From Planctomycetaceae bacterium (GTDB taxonomy: Bacteria; Planctomycetota; Planctomycetia; Pirellulales; UBA1268), in the NCBI GenBank assembly GCA_009691925.1, contig SIAG01000170.1, positions 1 through 8,458 of the forward strand: a DNA stretch of 8,458 bases, read 5' to 3'. How positions within the stretch are numbered: position 1 is the first letter of the stretch; the number at the start of each line of letters is the position of its first letter. The notes under the pieces are model-generated. The model saw nothing but the letters and a program-made list of their open reading frames with translations. It had not been told where the DNA came from and searched no databases. Of this stretch, positions 1 through 5,931 are shown one piece after another. A program made the position numbers and the translations under genes.

Positions 1-657
1 GAAGCCGGGATGGCCCCAGGTGCGCTGGTCGTGACCCCAGGCGGTGTAGAAGACGCGCCCCTTCCCTTCGCTGCGGACCCACGTCCACGGCTCGTGGAGA
101 TCCCCTTCGACGCGCTCCTCGAGAACCGTCCGGCCGCGGGTGTTGTGGCGGGTGTGGACGTAGGTCTCGTCCCAGCTTTGAAAGCCCTGGAAATCGTTCA
201 TGATCGGATGGTCAGGGGCGAGATTCGTCGTCCGAAACTCGCCGCCGTCGTGGCGCTGGAACTGGGCGCCGACGATGTCGACCCAGACAGGCGAATTGCG
301 AAAACAAAAACTCGCGCAGTGGAGCGGCACGAGGCCGTGCCCAGAGCGGACAAAGTCGACGATCGCCGCTTCGCGCTCGGCAGGGAGCTCGTCGATGTTG
401 GCGTAGACGGCCAGCGCGTCATACTTCGAAAGCGTCTGCGGGTTTAAATCCTCGAGCCATTCGGTGTAAACAAGCTCGATGCCGCGGTCGGCCAGGACCG
501 GCTGGAGCTGCGCGAAGCGGTCGGCGGGGCGATGGTGCCCCTGATCGCCGAGGAACAGGACGCGGAGCGGCTCTTCGGCGGCCCGGCTCGCCCCCGCCGA
601 CAGGGCGGCGACGAGGGTCAGAAGCGCAAGGAGACGGGACGTGATCGAGCGGTGCAT
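1..657 (-). CDS. ThuA-domain secreted protein, N-terminal part (cut by window edge)
   Basis: This frame is open from an ATG at 655-657 through base 1 with no stop, giving 219 residues of a protein that continues beyond the left edge. Residues 1-27 form a Sec signal peptide (basic start, LLALLTLVAALS core, small residues near A24-A27), so the product should be exported. Residues 31-219 resemble the ThuA-like, glutamine-amidotransferase-fold domain: LRVLFLGDQGHH at the first strand, GHGLVPLHCASF around Cys114, DETYVH near 163, and WGHDQRTWGHPGF at the visible end. In Planctomycetes this domain is often the front end of a longer protein with heme-binding or dehydrogenase-like modules, but that part is not visible. 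The family is linked to carbohydrate use; the exact reaction is unknown. A GGAGG six bases upstream supports the start. The gene lies 43 bases downstream of the membrane-protein gene on the same strand, so co-transcription is likely. Confidence 0.85.
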   Translation of the reverse strand, partial: MHRSITSRLLALLTLVAALSAGASRAAEEPLRVLFLGDQGHHRPADRFAQLQPVLADRGIELVYTEWLEDLNPQTLSKYDALAVYANIDELPAEREAAIVDFVRSGHGLVPLHCASFCFRNSPVWVDIVGAQFQRHDGGEFRTTNLAPDHPIMNDFQGFQSWDETYVHTRHNTRGRTVLEERVEGDLHEPWTWVRSEGKGRVFYTAWGHDQRTWGHPGF

Positions 658-663
658 GGCGAT

Positions 664-668
664 CCTCC
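664..668 (-). promoter_or_regulatory. Shine-Dalgarno site of the ThuA-domain gene
   Basis: On the minus strand this reads GGAGG, with 6 bases between it and the ATG at 655-657. It fixes the start of the truncated ThuA-domain gene, whose reading frame could otherwise be missed because it is open at the left edge. Confidence 0.75.
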
Positions 669-700
669 GAGGGGCCCGCAAATGCGAGCCGGGATGCTCA

Positions 701-1219
701 TTATACCCGACCTGACGGCGGATCCCGCCCGTCGGGAGCGATCCGGGGCGACGCCATTCGGTCGCTGAGAAGACGGTCGCGCACGGCCGAATGGGTCATC
801 GCCAAGCCGATGGAGGGAAGGGCCAGGCTCGCCATCCAGACCCAGTAAGGGGCGAAGATGAACCCGGGGAAGATTCCCGCCAGGCCGCAGAGGAAGGCGA
901 GCCGGCCGGTCACCGCCGCCGTCCTCCGCCGACCGTCGGCCCAGGCCACAAGGCACCACCAGAGGAGCGGATTGGCGAGCCAGGGGAGACCGAAGAGGAG
1001 GAAACTCGTCGCGTCCCGCTCAGACCCCCAGATTCCCGGATTGATCAGGCCGGCGACGAAGATGATGAAGGAGATGGCGAACAGGTGGATGCCGAGGGAG
1101 AATGAACCGCTGTTCCACAGGGGAACGGTCGGGACGAGGAAGCTGACGCCGTAGAGGCCGACTGCCCACCAGATCCAGCGCCCCCGGGACGGATCGAAAT
1201 CGGCGTACGGATCGGTCAT
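701..1219 (-). CDS. Four-helix membrane protein of unknown function
   Basis: I do not recognise a named family. The 172-residue product has a short polar start (MTDPYADFDPSRGR) and about four hydrophobic segments, roughly residues 15-34, 38-60, 70-92 and 104-128. They are rich in Trp, Phe, Gly and Pro (for example FGLPWLANPLLWW and FPGFIFAPYWVWM). The last 40 residues or so are polar and probably cytoplasmic. There is no signal peptide other than the first helix and no catalytic motif I can name, so an integral inner-membrane protein is the safest call. The start is supported by AAGGAGG seven bases upstream of the ATG. The gene ends 43 bases before the ThuA-domain gene on the same strand, suggesting one transcript, and is divergent from the DUF2784 gene across an 88-base gap. 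Confidence 0.75.
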   Translation of the reverse strand: MTDPYADFDPSRGRWIWWAVGLYGVSFLVPTVPLWNSGSFSLGIHLFAISFIIFVAGLINPGIWGSERDATSFLLFGLPWLANPLLWWCLVAWADGRRRTAAVTGRLAFLCGLAGIFPGFIFAPYWVWMASLALPSIGLAMTHSAVRDRLLSDRMASPRIAPDGRDPPSGRV

Positions 1220-1307
1220 CGCTCCCCCTCCTTCCCTTGGAACCGCCGGGTGTCAGCGGCGATAACCCGATCGGGATCGCCTTCCCGCTTCTCCCGCCGG
1301 GCCAACG
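1220..1307. other. Divergent intergenic region
   Basis: These 88 bases separate the starts of the minus-strand membrane protein and the plus-strand DUF2784 gene, so promoters for both must lie here or inside the neighbouring genes. No convincing -35/-10 pair or operator was found; only a 5-base inverted repeat (CGCCG/CGGCG, about 1244-1261) is visible, which chance could explain in DNA this GC-rich. Confidence 0.4.
1227..1233 (-). promoter_or_regulatory. Strong Shine-Dalgarno site of the four-helix membrane protein
   Basis: The minus strand reads AAGGAGG with 7 bases to the ATG at 1217-1219. This is a near-ideal ribosome binding site, unlike the DUF1559 and PhoD genes in the same window, which have none that I can see. 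Confidence 0.75.
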
Positions 1308-1715
1308 ATGAGTGCCACCACCGCCCGCCTCCTCGCCGACGCCGTCCTCGCCCTCCACGTGGCCTTCGTGGCCTTCGTCGTCTTGGGCCTGGTGGCGATC
1401 CTCGTCGGCGGGGCGCTGCGGTGGCGATCGGTCCGCAACCCATCCTTCCGGGCGCTCCATCTGGCGGCGATCGGCTTGGTGGTCGCGGAGGCGTGGGCGG
1501 GAGTTCCCTGCCCGCTGACCTCGCTCGAGGACTCCCTCCGCGCGGCCGCCGGCCATGCCACCTACTCAGGTGCCTTCATCGCCCACTGGCTCGGCCGCCT
1601 TCTTTATTGGCAGGCGCCCCCGTGGGTGTTCGTGACGGCCTACACGATCTTCGGAGCGGCCGTGGTAGCGAGCTGGTGGCTCGTTCGCCCGCGGCCGTTC
1701 CGAGCGGCGCCGTGA
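1308..1715 (+). CDS. DUF2784 family membrane protein
   Basis: The 135-residue product matches the layout of DUF2784 proteins: a first helix with LADAVLALHVAFVAFVVLG (residues 9-27), a middle segment with FRALHLAAIGLVVAEAWAG followed by the hallmark CPLTSLED (about 68-75), then YSGAFIAHWL (86-95) and a last helix near 106-126. The length is normal for the family. DUF2784 proteins are small integral membrane proteins of unknown biochemical role, so no function is assigned. The ATG at 1308 precedes a short polar leader and the first helix directly; only a weak ribosome binding site is visible upstream. A nearby upstream in-frame start would add residues rich in Arg and Pro, unlike the family. 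The gene is divergent from the four-helix membrane protein and ends 5 bases before the inverted-repeat element. Confidence 0.88.
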   Translation: MSATTARLLADAVLALHVAFVAFVVLGLVAILVGGALRWRSVRNPSFRALHLAAIGLVVAEAWAGVPCPLTSLEDSLRAAAGHATYSGAFIAHWLGRLLYWQAPPWVFVTAYTIFGAAVVASWWLVRPRPFRAAP

Positions 1716-1720
1716 GGCTA

Positions 1721-1738
1721 GCAGGCTGTGGATAAAGT
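1721..1738 (+). repeat. Left terminal inverted repeat of the candidate element
   Basis: The sequence GCAGGCTGTGGATAAAGT matches the reverse complement of 1850-1867 at 14 of 18 positions, with the best agreement in the inner 11 bases. Confidence 0.5.
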
Positions 1739-1746
1739 GCCGGCCC

Positions 1747-1763
1747 GACCGCACGAGGCGGTC
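1747..1763. repeat. Hairpin 1 of the element
   Basis: A perfect 6-base stem, GACCGC at 1747-1752 with GCGGTC at 1758-1763, closes a 5-base loop (ACGAG). Its right arm overlaps the left arm of the next hairpin by two bases, so the two would compete if fully extended. Confidence 0.55.
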
Positions 1764-1784
1764 TCGAGTGCGTAGCACTCGAGA
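1762..1784. repeat. Hairpin 2 of the element (10-base perfect stem)
   Basis: TCTCGAGTGC at 1762-1771 is exactly complementary to GCACTCGAGA at 1775-1784 around a 3-base loop, GTA. It is the strongest hairpin in the group, and a stem of this length with so short a loop is unlikely by chance. Confidence 0.75.
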
Positions 1785-1799
1785 AAACCGGAGGTTTTC
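1783..1799. repeat. Hairpin 3 of the element
   Basis: GAAAACC at 1783-1789 pairs perfectly with GGTTTTC at 1793-1799 around a 3-base loop, GGA. It directly abuts hairpin 2, sharing two bases with it. The T-run in its right arm is part of the stem, so it does not act as a free U-tract. Confidence 0.65.
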
Positions 1800-1816
1800 C
1801 AAGTGGATTGATTTTC

Positions 1817-1835
1817 CCGGCTGCCCCGCAGCCGG
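1817..1835. repeat. Hairpin 4 of the element
   Basis: CCGGCTGC at 1817-1824 pairs perfectly with GCAGCCGG at 1828-1835 around a 3-base loop, CCC. It is separated from hairpin 3 by a 17-base AT-richer spacer. Three of the four stems in the element have 3-base loops, which suggests a designed or selected fold. Confidence 0.7.
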
Positions 1836-1849
1836 TCCGGTCACGGATG

Positions 1850-1867
1850 ACTTTTTCCACGGGCAGC
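1850..1867 (-). repeat. Right terminal inverted repeat of the candidate element
   Basis: Read on the minus strand this is GCTGCCCGTGGAAAAAGT, matching the left end at 14 of 18 positions. No obvious short direct repeat is seen outside the two ends, so the exact boundary is uncertain and the element could reach further right. Confidence 0.5.
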
Positions 1868-1920
1868 GAGACCGACTCTTCGGATGCTCCGCGCGACCCT
1901 GTTTTTTGCAAGTTCTTCAC

Positions 1921-1950
1921 TTGGGGCAACGCGGTTCGCCCGCCTACACT
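1921..1950 (+). promoter_or_regulatory. Weak sigma70-like promoter candidate before the DUF4870 gene
   Basis: TTGGGG at 1921-1926 and TACACT at 1945-1950 are separated by 18 bases. They match the -35 and -10 consensus at 3 and 4 of 6 positions. The pair sits about 60 bases before the ATG at 2009, and the rest of 1868-2008 shows no gene. A match this weak is only suggestive. Confidence 0.2.
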
Positions 1951-2008
1951 CGCCTGCGGGGGACAATCTCAAAGAGGACGGATCAACCAAGTCGTTGCGG
2001 ACACACCA

Positions 2009-2488
2009 ATGAGCGTCGCCGATGAACTCCTCAAGCTCCAAAGGTTGCACCAGTCCGGGGCGATCGACGCCGAAGAGTTCGCCGAGGCCAAGGCCAGGCT
2101 GTTGAGCAGTCCGCCCCCGCTCAAGAACGCCCTCAGCAGTTCACGCTTGAGCGACACCGATGACGAAACCTGGGCCTTGCTGCTGCACCTGTCCCAGTTC
2201 GCCGGATACGCCGTGCCGATGGCCGGTCTGATCGTGCCGATTCTGATTTGGCAACTCAAGAAGGCCGATGTGCCGACGATCGATGCACATGGGAAAGTCG
2301 TGGCGAACTGGATCATCAGTGAGTTCATCTACCTCATCGTCTGCTTTCTGCTGGTGTTCGTCTTCGTCGGGATCCCCCTCCTGTTCGTGCTCGGCATTCT
2401 TGGGCTCGTGTTCCCGGTCATCGGCGCGATCAAGGCGAAGAACGGCGAGGTGTGGCGGTACCCGTTGTCGATACCCTTTTTCACCTAA
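2009..2488 (+). CDS. SHOCT-like plus DUF4870 domain membrane protein
   Basis: The 159-residue product has two parts. Residues 4-32 (ADELLKLQRLHQSGAIDAEEF and on) look like a SHOCT-type short helical domain, a module usually placed at a protein end and thought to mediate oligomerisation. After a polar linker, residues 53-158 fit the DUF4870/Tic20-like fold: WALLLHLSQFAGYAVPMAG, then IVPILIWQLKK, DAHGKVVANWIISE, a long hydrophobic stretch (106-141), and the ending GEVWRYPLSIPF. It should be an inner-membrane protein with about three to four helices; its job is unknown. The frame stays open upstream to 1808, but that extension would translate the hairpin element, and family homology begins right at MSVADELL. 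This start has no strong ribosome binding site. The next gene begins about 90 bases downstream on the same strand. Confidence 0.85.
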   Translation: MSVADELLKLQRLHQSGAIDAEEFAEAKARLLSSPPPLKNALSSSRLSDTDDETWALLLHLSQFAGYAVPMAGLIVPILIWQLKKADVPTIDAHGKVVANWIISEFIYLIVCFLLVFVFVGIPLLFVLGILGLVFPVIGAIKAKNGEVWRYPLSIPFFT

Positions 2489-2578
2489 GCCCGCGACGTG
2501 CCGCCAGTTGCGGCCCTCCATGACCGATCGGTCAACGATGCCGATGATTTCGATGTCGACGCGATCGAGGATGTGATG

Positions 2579-2941
2579 ATGTCCGAATCAAACCCTTACC
2601 GCGCTCCCCGCGTGCTCGATGCTCCGACCGAGCCCGCTCCGAGGCAACGATTGTCCCTTGGACGGCTGCTCGTTGGTCTCCTTCTCTTCAGCATCGTTTC
2701 GCTGGGATGTTGGATTTGGCTGATTATTGAATTTGCCGGTGACTCGAGCGATTATTGGCCCGGCTTTGCCTGTGCGGTTCCCGCCGTCGCCGCCGGCTCA
2801 ATCATCTTTCGCGCGGTGCTCGGCGGGAGGACCTTCGGACGCCCGGGTCAAGCAGAGGGTCCGAAACGCTCCGAGTCTGGCGCCCCCGCCTTCCCCGGAA
2901 ACGACACAGCCCGCCCGGCGCAGGCGCCGGACGGGCCGTGA
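2579..2941 (+). CDS. Small planctomycete-type membrane protein (NPYRAP start)
   Basis: The 120-residue product opens with MSESNPYRAPRV, a start seen in many small planctomycete membrane proteins of unknown function. Two hydrophobic helices follow, about residues 29-53 (RLLVGLLLFSIVSLGCWIWL) and 60-80 (YWPGFACAVPAVAAGSIIF), then a polar Gly/Pro-rich tail. No catalytic motif is visible. The start at 2579 is chosen because GAGG at 2567-2570 lies 8 bases upstream; ATG at 2576 is an equally possible neighbour. The frame is open back to 2498, but the extra residues are acidic and lack the expected family beginning. The last 11 codons run through a long GC hairpin, so the C-terminal tail may be shaped by the terminator rather than by protein function. 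It probably shares a transcript with the DUF4870 gene. Confidence 0.7.
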   Translation: MSESNPYRAPRVLDAPTEPAPRQRLSLGRLLVGLLLFSIVSLGCWIWLIIEFAGDSSDYWPGFACAVPAVAAGSIIFRAVLGGRTFGRPGQAEGPKRSESGAPAFPGNDTARPAQAPDGP

Positions 2942-2949
2942 GGGGTTTT
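2909..2949. terminator. GC-rich hairpin between convergent genes, terminator candidate
   Basis: Bases 2909-2921 and 2924-2936 form a 13-base stem with one mismatch (2914/2931). The innermost pair cannot close around a 2-base loop, leaving an effective 4-base loop. On the plus strand a short TTTT follows at 2946-2949. The hairpin overlaps the end of the small membrane-protein gene (stop 2939-2941) and lies 30 bases beyond the end of the minus-strand oxidoreductase gene at 2966, so it could stop transcripts from both sides. The T-tract is short and displaced from the stem, which lowers confidence in intrinsic termination. Confidence 0.6.
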
Positions 2950-2965
2950 CCTGTGGGCTCGGCAT

Positions 2966-4114
2966 TCAGGAGCTCATCGACCACTCGGGGAGCTTCTTGA
3001 TCACGCCCCCTTCGAGGGCCGACTCGTGCGCAAGCAACCCCGTGCAGGTCCAGTTGGCACTCTGCCGGGCGTTGGGGTAAGGATCGCGCCCCTCGACGAG
3101 CGCCGCGGCGAACTCGTGGACGAGGTGGGGATGGCTGCCGCCGTGGCCGCCCCCTTGCGTGAAGGAGAGATGCTGGTGATCGTCGGCGTCGTACACGCCC
3201 CCGGTCGTGAACCGCTGGATCGGCTCCGGGAGGAGGTGGGCGAAGTCGGGCACGCCGACGCGCTTCGGGATCTCCGGCTCCGGCACCTTGGCGGTGTGGA
3301 GGACTGGCTCCTCCCCCTCGACAAGCTGCCATTCGAAGCTTTGCTTCGTACCGTAAACATCGAAGCTCTCGCGGTACTGCCGGGCGGTGTCGAACAGCGA
3401 GCGGATGACCCGGGCCACGACATCGCTGTCGCGAAGCTTGACATGCGCGCTTTCGATGGCAAACGGCGAGCCATACTTACTGATCAGCTCCTCGCGGATC
3501 CGCCCCGACCCGAAACAGCTCACCTCCGCGGCATCCTTGCGCTCGAGCGCCAGGCACGGCCCCACGCAGTGCGTGGCGTAGTGCATCGGCGGCAGGCCGG
3601 GCCAGTAATTGGGCCAGCCGTCCATGTCCTGCTGATGGCTCGCCTGAACAAACTGGATCTTGCCAAGCTCGCCCCGGTCGTGCATCTGCTTGATAAAGAG
3701 GAACTCGCGGGCATAGACGACCGTCTCGGCCATCATGTACTTGAGCCCCGTTTGGGCGGTGAGCTCGACGATCTTCCGGCAGTCGTCGACGCTCGTCGCC
3801 ATCGGCACGGTGCACATCACATGCTTGCCCGCCTCGAGGGCCGCCAGCGTCATCGGGGCATGGTCGGGGATCGGCGAATTAATGTGGACGGCATCGACTT
3901 CCTTGTCTTTGAGAAGATCGGCGTAGCTCGTGTAGCGGCGCTCGACACCGTACTGCTTCCCGATCTGATCGAGCTTGTCCTGCGACCGCTGGCAGATCGC
4001 CACGAGCTCGACGTGCGGATGGCGCTGGTGGATGGGGATGAACTCCGCCCCGAACCCGAGCCCCACGACCGCGATCCGAACCTTCCGGCCCGATGTTTCT
4101 GTCCCGCCTGCCAT
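2966..4114 (-). CDS. Gfo/Idh/MocA family oxidoreductase with altered EKP motif
   Basis: From the ATG at 4112-4114 the product is 382 residues, normal for the family. These enzymes are NAD(P)-dependent dehydrogenases acting on sugars, polyols or derivatives. The N-terminal Rossmann fold is clear: KVRIAVVGLGFGAEF with the glycine-rich loop at about 18-22, then acidic and INSP elements near 74-84. The usual EKP segment reads CTVPMA at 101-106, so Glu and Lys are replaced by Thr102 and Val103. The second domain has GLPPMHYATHCVGP (173-186), where the family's catalytic histidine is expected, and a His/Gly-rich stretch (HQHLSFTQGGGHGGSHPH) at 313-330. There is no signal peptide, so it is cytoplasmic. 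The substrate cannot be told. A GTG start at 4141 would add 9 residues, but the ATG has a GGGGGG six bases upstream and sits nearer the fold. The gene follows the PhoD gene on the same strand after 140 bases. Confidence 0.9.
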   Translation of the reverse strand: MAGGTETSGRKVRIAVVGLGFGAEFIPIHQRHPHVELVAICQRSQDKLDQIGKQYGVERRYTSYADLLKDKEVDAVHINSPIPDHAPMTLAALEAGKHVMCTVPMATSVDDCRKIVELTAQTGLKYMMAETVVYAREFLFIKQMHDRGELGKIQFVQASHQQDMDGWPNYWPGLPPMHYATHCVGPCLALERKDAAEVSCFGSGRIREELISKYGSPFAIESAHVKLRDSDVVARVIRSLFDTARQYRESFDVYGTKQSFEWQLVEGEEPVLHTAKVPEPEIPKRVGVPDFAHLLPEPIQRFTTGGVYDADDHQHLSFTQGGGHGGSHPHLVHEFAAALVEGRDPYPNARQSANWTCTGLLAHESALEGGVIKKLPEWSMSS

Positions 4115-4202
4115 GCAATGCCCCCCGGTTGGTGTCGACACGGAGACCGGCAGCCAGACCGGCGGGCCGCCCCGTGACCGCCGCTGATTCTCCGCGCCGA
4201 AG

Positions 4203-4230
4203 CCGTGGAATCAATCCATGGCTGCCACGG
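4203..4230. repeat. Short inverted repeat in the PhoD-oxidoreductase gap
   Basis: CCGTGG at 4203-4208 and CCACGG at 4225-4230 are exact inverted copies 16 bases apart. The 140-base gap 4115-4254 holds nothing else recognisable apart from the ribosome binding region of the oxidoreductase. The repeat could be a weak stem in the leader or an operator, but its size is compatible with chance. Confidence 0.25.
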
Positions 4231-4254
4231 GGCGACGGAGCGGGCGTCCGGGGG

Positions 4255-5823
4255 CTACCCCTCGACGAGTCCGGGCCGGCCGTTCTCCACGACGAATCGG
4301 GCTGCCGTCGACACCCTCCCGCCGGGGCGATCGACGAAATCAACGACCCGATAGGCCGTCTCGCACCGATCCGGGCCCAGATCGCAGACAACATAGCCCC
4401 GCTGGCCGCTGTGAAACCTGACCGACGCGTTCTCGCCCATGATCACCGCGTGATTGGCAGGCTCTGCCCGGCCATTGCCCCCCGATGAAATTGACGTGCC
4501 GACAAACTCCGCTGCGACCACCTTGGGGGCGCCCGTCCCTTCGTCGACGAGCAGGTCGTTGGCCCAATGGCTGTGGATGTCACCGGTGAGGACGATTCCA
4601 TTGGCATCGGGACGCTCGGCGAAAGCCCGGAGGACTCGACGGCGCTGGACCTCGTATCCCGACCACTGGTCCATCGAGCAGGTGAACTCGTCTCCCGGAG
4701 CCCGATCGACGCGGGCCATCATCACCTGCTGCGCGAGGACATTCCAACGCGCCGTTGATCCCCGGAAGCCGTCGAGCAGCCAGCGTTCCTGCTCGACCCC
4801 CGTGAGCGTCGCCGCCGGATCCATGACACCCTCACAAGGGGCCTTGACGCCGTCGCCGCAGGGCTGGTCGGTGCGGAACTGCCTCGTGTCGAGCACAAAA
4901 AACTCCGCCAGGCTGCCGTGCGACACCCGGCGATAGAGCTGCATCAAAGGGCCGTGCGGCAGGCTCGAGCGGCGCAGCGGCATGTGTTCGTAATAGGCCT
5001 GGTAGGCGGCGGCCCGCTGGGCGAGAAAGGCGTCTCTCGACAGCTCAGACCTCGCCGGGATGTCGTCGGCGTAATTGTTCTCAAACTCATGGTCGTCCCA
5101 GGTGACGATCCATGGGCAATGGGCGTGGGCAGCCTGGAGGAGCTTGTCGGTCTTGTAGAGCGCGTGGCGATCGCGGTAGGAGTCGAGCGAGGCGAGCTTT
5201 CCGCCGCGATGTTGTCGCACCGCATCTGCCTTCGCAGCCCCTTCGTAGATGTAGTCTCCGAGGTGGACGATCACCCCCGGATCGTCCGCCACCATTTCCG
5301 CATAGGCCGTGTAGAAGCCTTGCTCGTAGTGCTGGCAAGACGCGAAGGCAAACCGCAACCCCGAGGCGCCGTCCCCCGGTGCGGGCGACGTCCGCGCCCG
5401 ACCCACCGGGCTGGTCGCTTCGCCGGCATGGAACCGATACCAATAGGCGCGTGAGGGCTCGAGCCCCTCCAACTCGACGTGGACTGAATGGGCCCAATCC
5501 GGGGTCGCGACGATGGTGCCCTGGCGGACAACACGAGTGAAGGCATCGTTCTCCGACACCAAAAAGCCCACCGCGACGGGATCTTTCGGCATGCCTCCTC
5601 CCTGCAGCGGATCAGGCGCCAGGCGGGTCCAGATCACGAAGCCGTCTGCTGTTGGATCGCCCGACGCGACGCCGAGGGAGAAGGGATCCGCAACGAACAC
5701 GGGGCGCTGAAGAACTGTTTCGTCGGCACGCGACGCCCAGGCGGCGGCGGCCGCGAGTGACAGGGTGCTCTTGAAGAACCCGCGCCGGCGGAGGGCGTGG
5801 ACGTAGGGACTCTCAGGGTGCAT
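4255..5823 (-). CDS. phoD: PhoD-family alkaline phosphatase/phosphodiesterase, Tat-exported
   Basis: The 522-residue product is a full-length PhoD-type enzyme, which hydrolyses phosphate mono- and diesters outside the cytoplasm using Fe3+ and Ca2+ ions. Residues 12-30 (RRRGFFKSTLSLAAAAAWA) form a twin-arginine signal, as expected for PhoD. An N-terminal beta domain (about 45-145, starting PFSLGVASGDPTADG) leads into the metallophosphatase core. The core shows ASCQ with Cys163, HLGDYIYEG at 188-195, TWDDHEFENNYAD at 241-253, LDTRQFRTDQPCG near 311-323, and TGDIHSHWANDL at 413-424, then EFVGTSISSGG. The Cys, GDY, DDHE and GDIHSHW metal-site signatures are all intact, so it should be active. The ATG at 5821-5823 has no Shine-Dalgarno, only a C-rich leader. 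It lies 108 bases downstream of the lipoprotein gene; a shared transcript is possible but not shown. No PHO-box-like direct repeats were recognised. Confidence 0.93.
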   Translation of the reverse strand: MHPESPYVHALRRRGFFKSTLSLAAAAAWASRADETVLQRPVFVADPFSLGVASGDPTADGFVIWTRLAPDPLQGGGMPKDPVAVGFLVSENDAFTRVVRQGTIVATPDWAHSVHVELEGLEPSRAYWYRFHAGEATSPVGRARTSPAPGDGASGLRFAFASCQHYEQGFYTAYAEMVADDPGVIVHLGDYIYEGAAKADAVRQHRGGKLASLDSYRDRHALYKTDKLLQAAHAHCPWIVTWDDHEFENNYADDIPARSELSRDAFLAQRAAAYQAYYEHMPLRRSSLPHGPLMQLYRRVSHGSLAEFFVLDTRQFRTDQPCGDGVKAPCEGVMDPAATLTGVEQERWLLDGFRGSTARWNVLAQQVMMARVDRAPGDEFTCSMDQWSGYEVQRRRVLRAFAERPDANGIVLTGDIHSHWANDLLVDEGTGAPKVVAAEFVGTSISSGGNGRAEPANHAVIMGENASVRFHSGQRGYVVCDLGPDRCETAYRVVDFVDRPGGRVSTAARFVVENGRPGLVEG

Positions 5824-5931
5824 GACGGGGGGGTCCGTGGGGGCGGAGAGGGCTGGCTTTGAGCATGTCGCCCGGCTGTCAGTGATCGGTCACCGGCCGG
5901 GCGGGGCAGGGCGGCGGGCTTTTTGCCGCGA

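Larger units (their letters stand above)
1721..1867. mobile_element. MITE-like or REP-like element with terminal inverted repeats and four hairpins
   Basis: This 147-base stretch has no credible gene but is full of structure. Its ends, 1721-1738 and 1850-1867, are inverted copies that match at 14 of 18 positions, with the core CTGTGGATAAAGT answering CCGTGGAAAAAGT. Four perfect stems lie between them almost without gaps. This is the design of a miniature inverted-repeat transposable element or a REP/BIME-type palindromic repeat. No transposase is in the window and no clear target-site duplication flanks the ends, so mobility is inference. It starts 5 bases after the DUF2784 stop codon and could also end or protect that transcript. 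A structured RNA made from it is another possibility. Confidence 0.5.

Noticed and set aside
10..447. Plus-strand open frame opposite the ThuA-domain gene
   Set aside because: The minus strand carries a signal peptide, a ThuA-like domain and a strong ribosome binding site in a frame running off the edge; the plus frame shows no domain.
1020..1556. Minus-strand open frame across the divergent region
   Set aside because: It overlaps both the DUF2784 gene and the four-helix membrane protein in other frames, and its translation is Arg/Gly-rich without hydrophobic or domain structure.
1721..1867. CRISPR-like or attachment-site interpretation of the repeat cluster
   Set aside because: The four palindromes have different sequences, so there is no repeated unit with spacers, and no integrase or tRNA gene lies nearby.
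3026..4177. Long plus-strand open frame (383 codons) opposite the oxidoreductase gene
   Set aside because: It is the mirror of a clear Gfo/Idh/MocA gene, its translation is Arg/Leu/Asp-rich without any domain, and such shadow frames are expected in high-GC DNA.
4255..5823. PhoD and the oxidoreductase as part of a dedicated phosphonate or inositol-phosphate pathway
   Set aside because: There is only shared strand and a 140-base gap; no transporter, kinase or regulator of such a pathway is present in the window.
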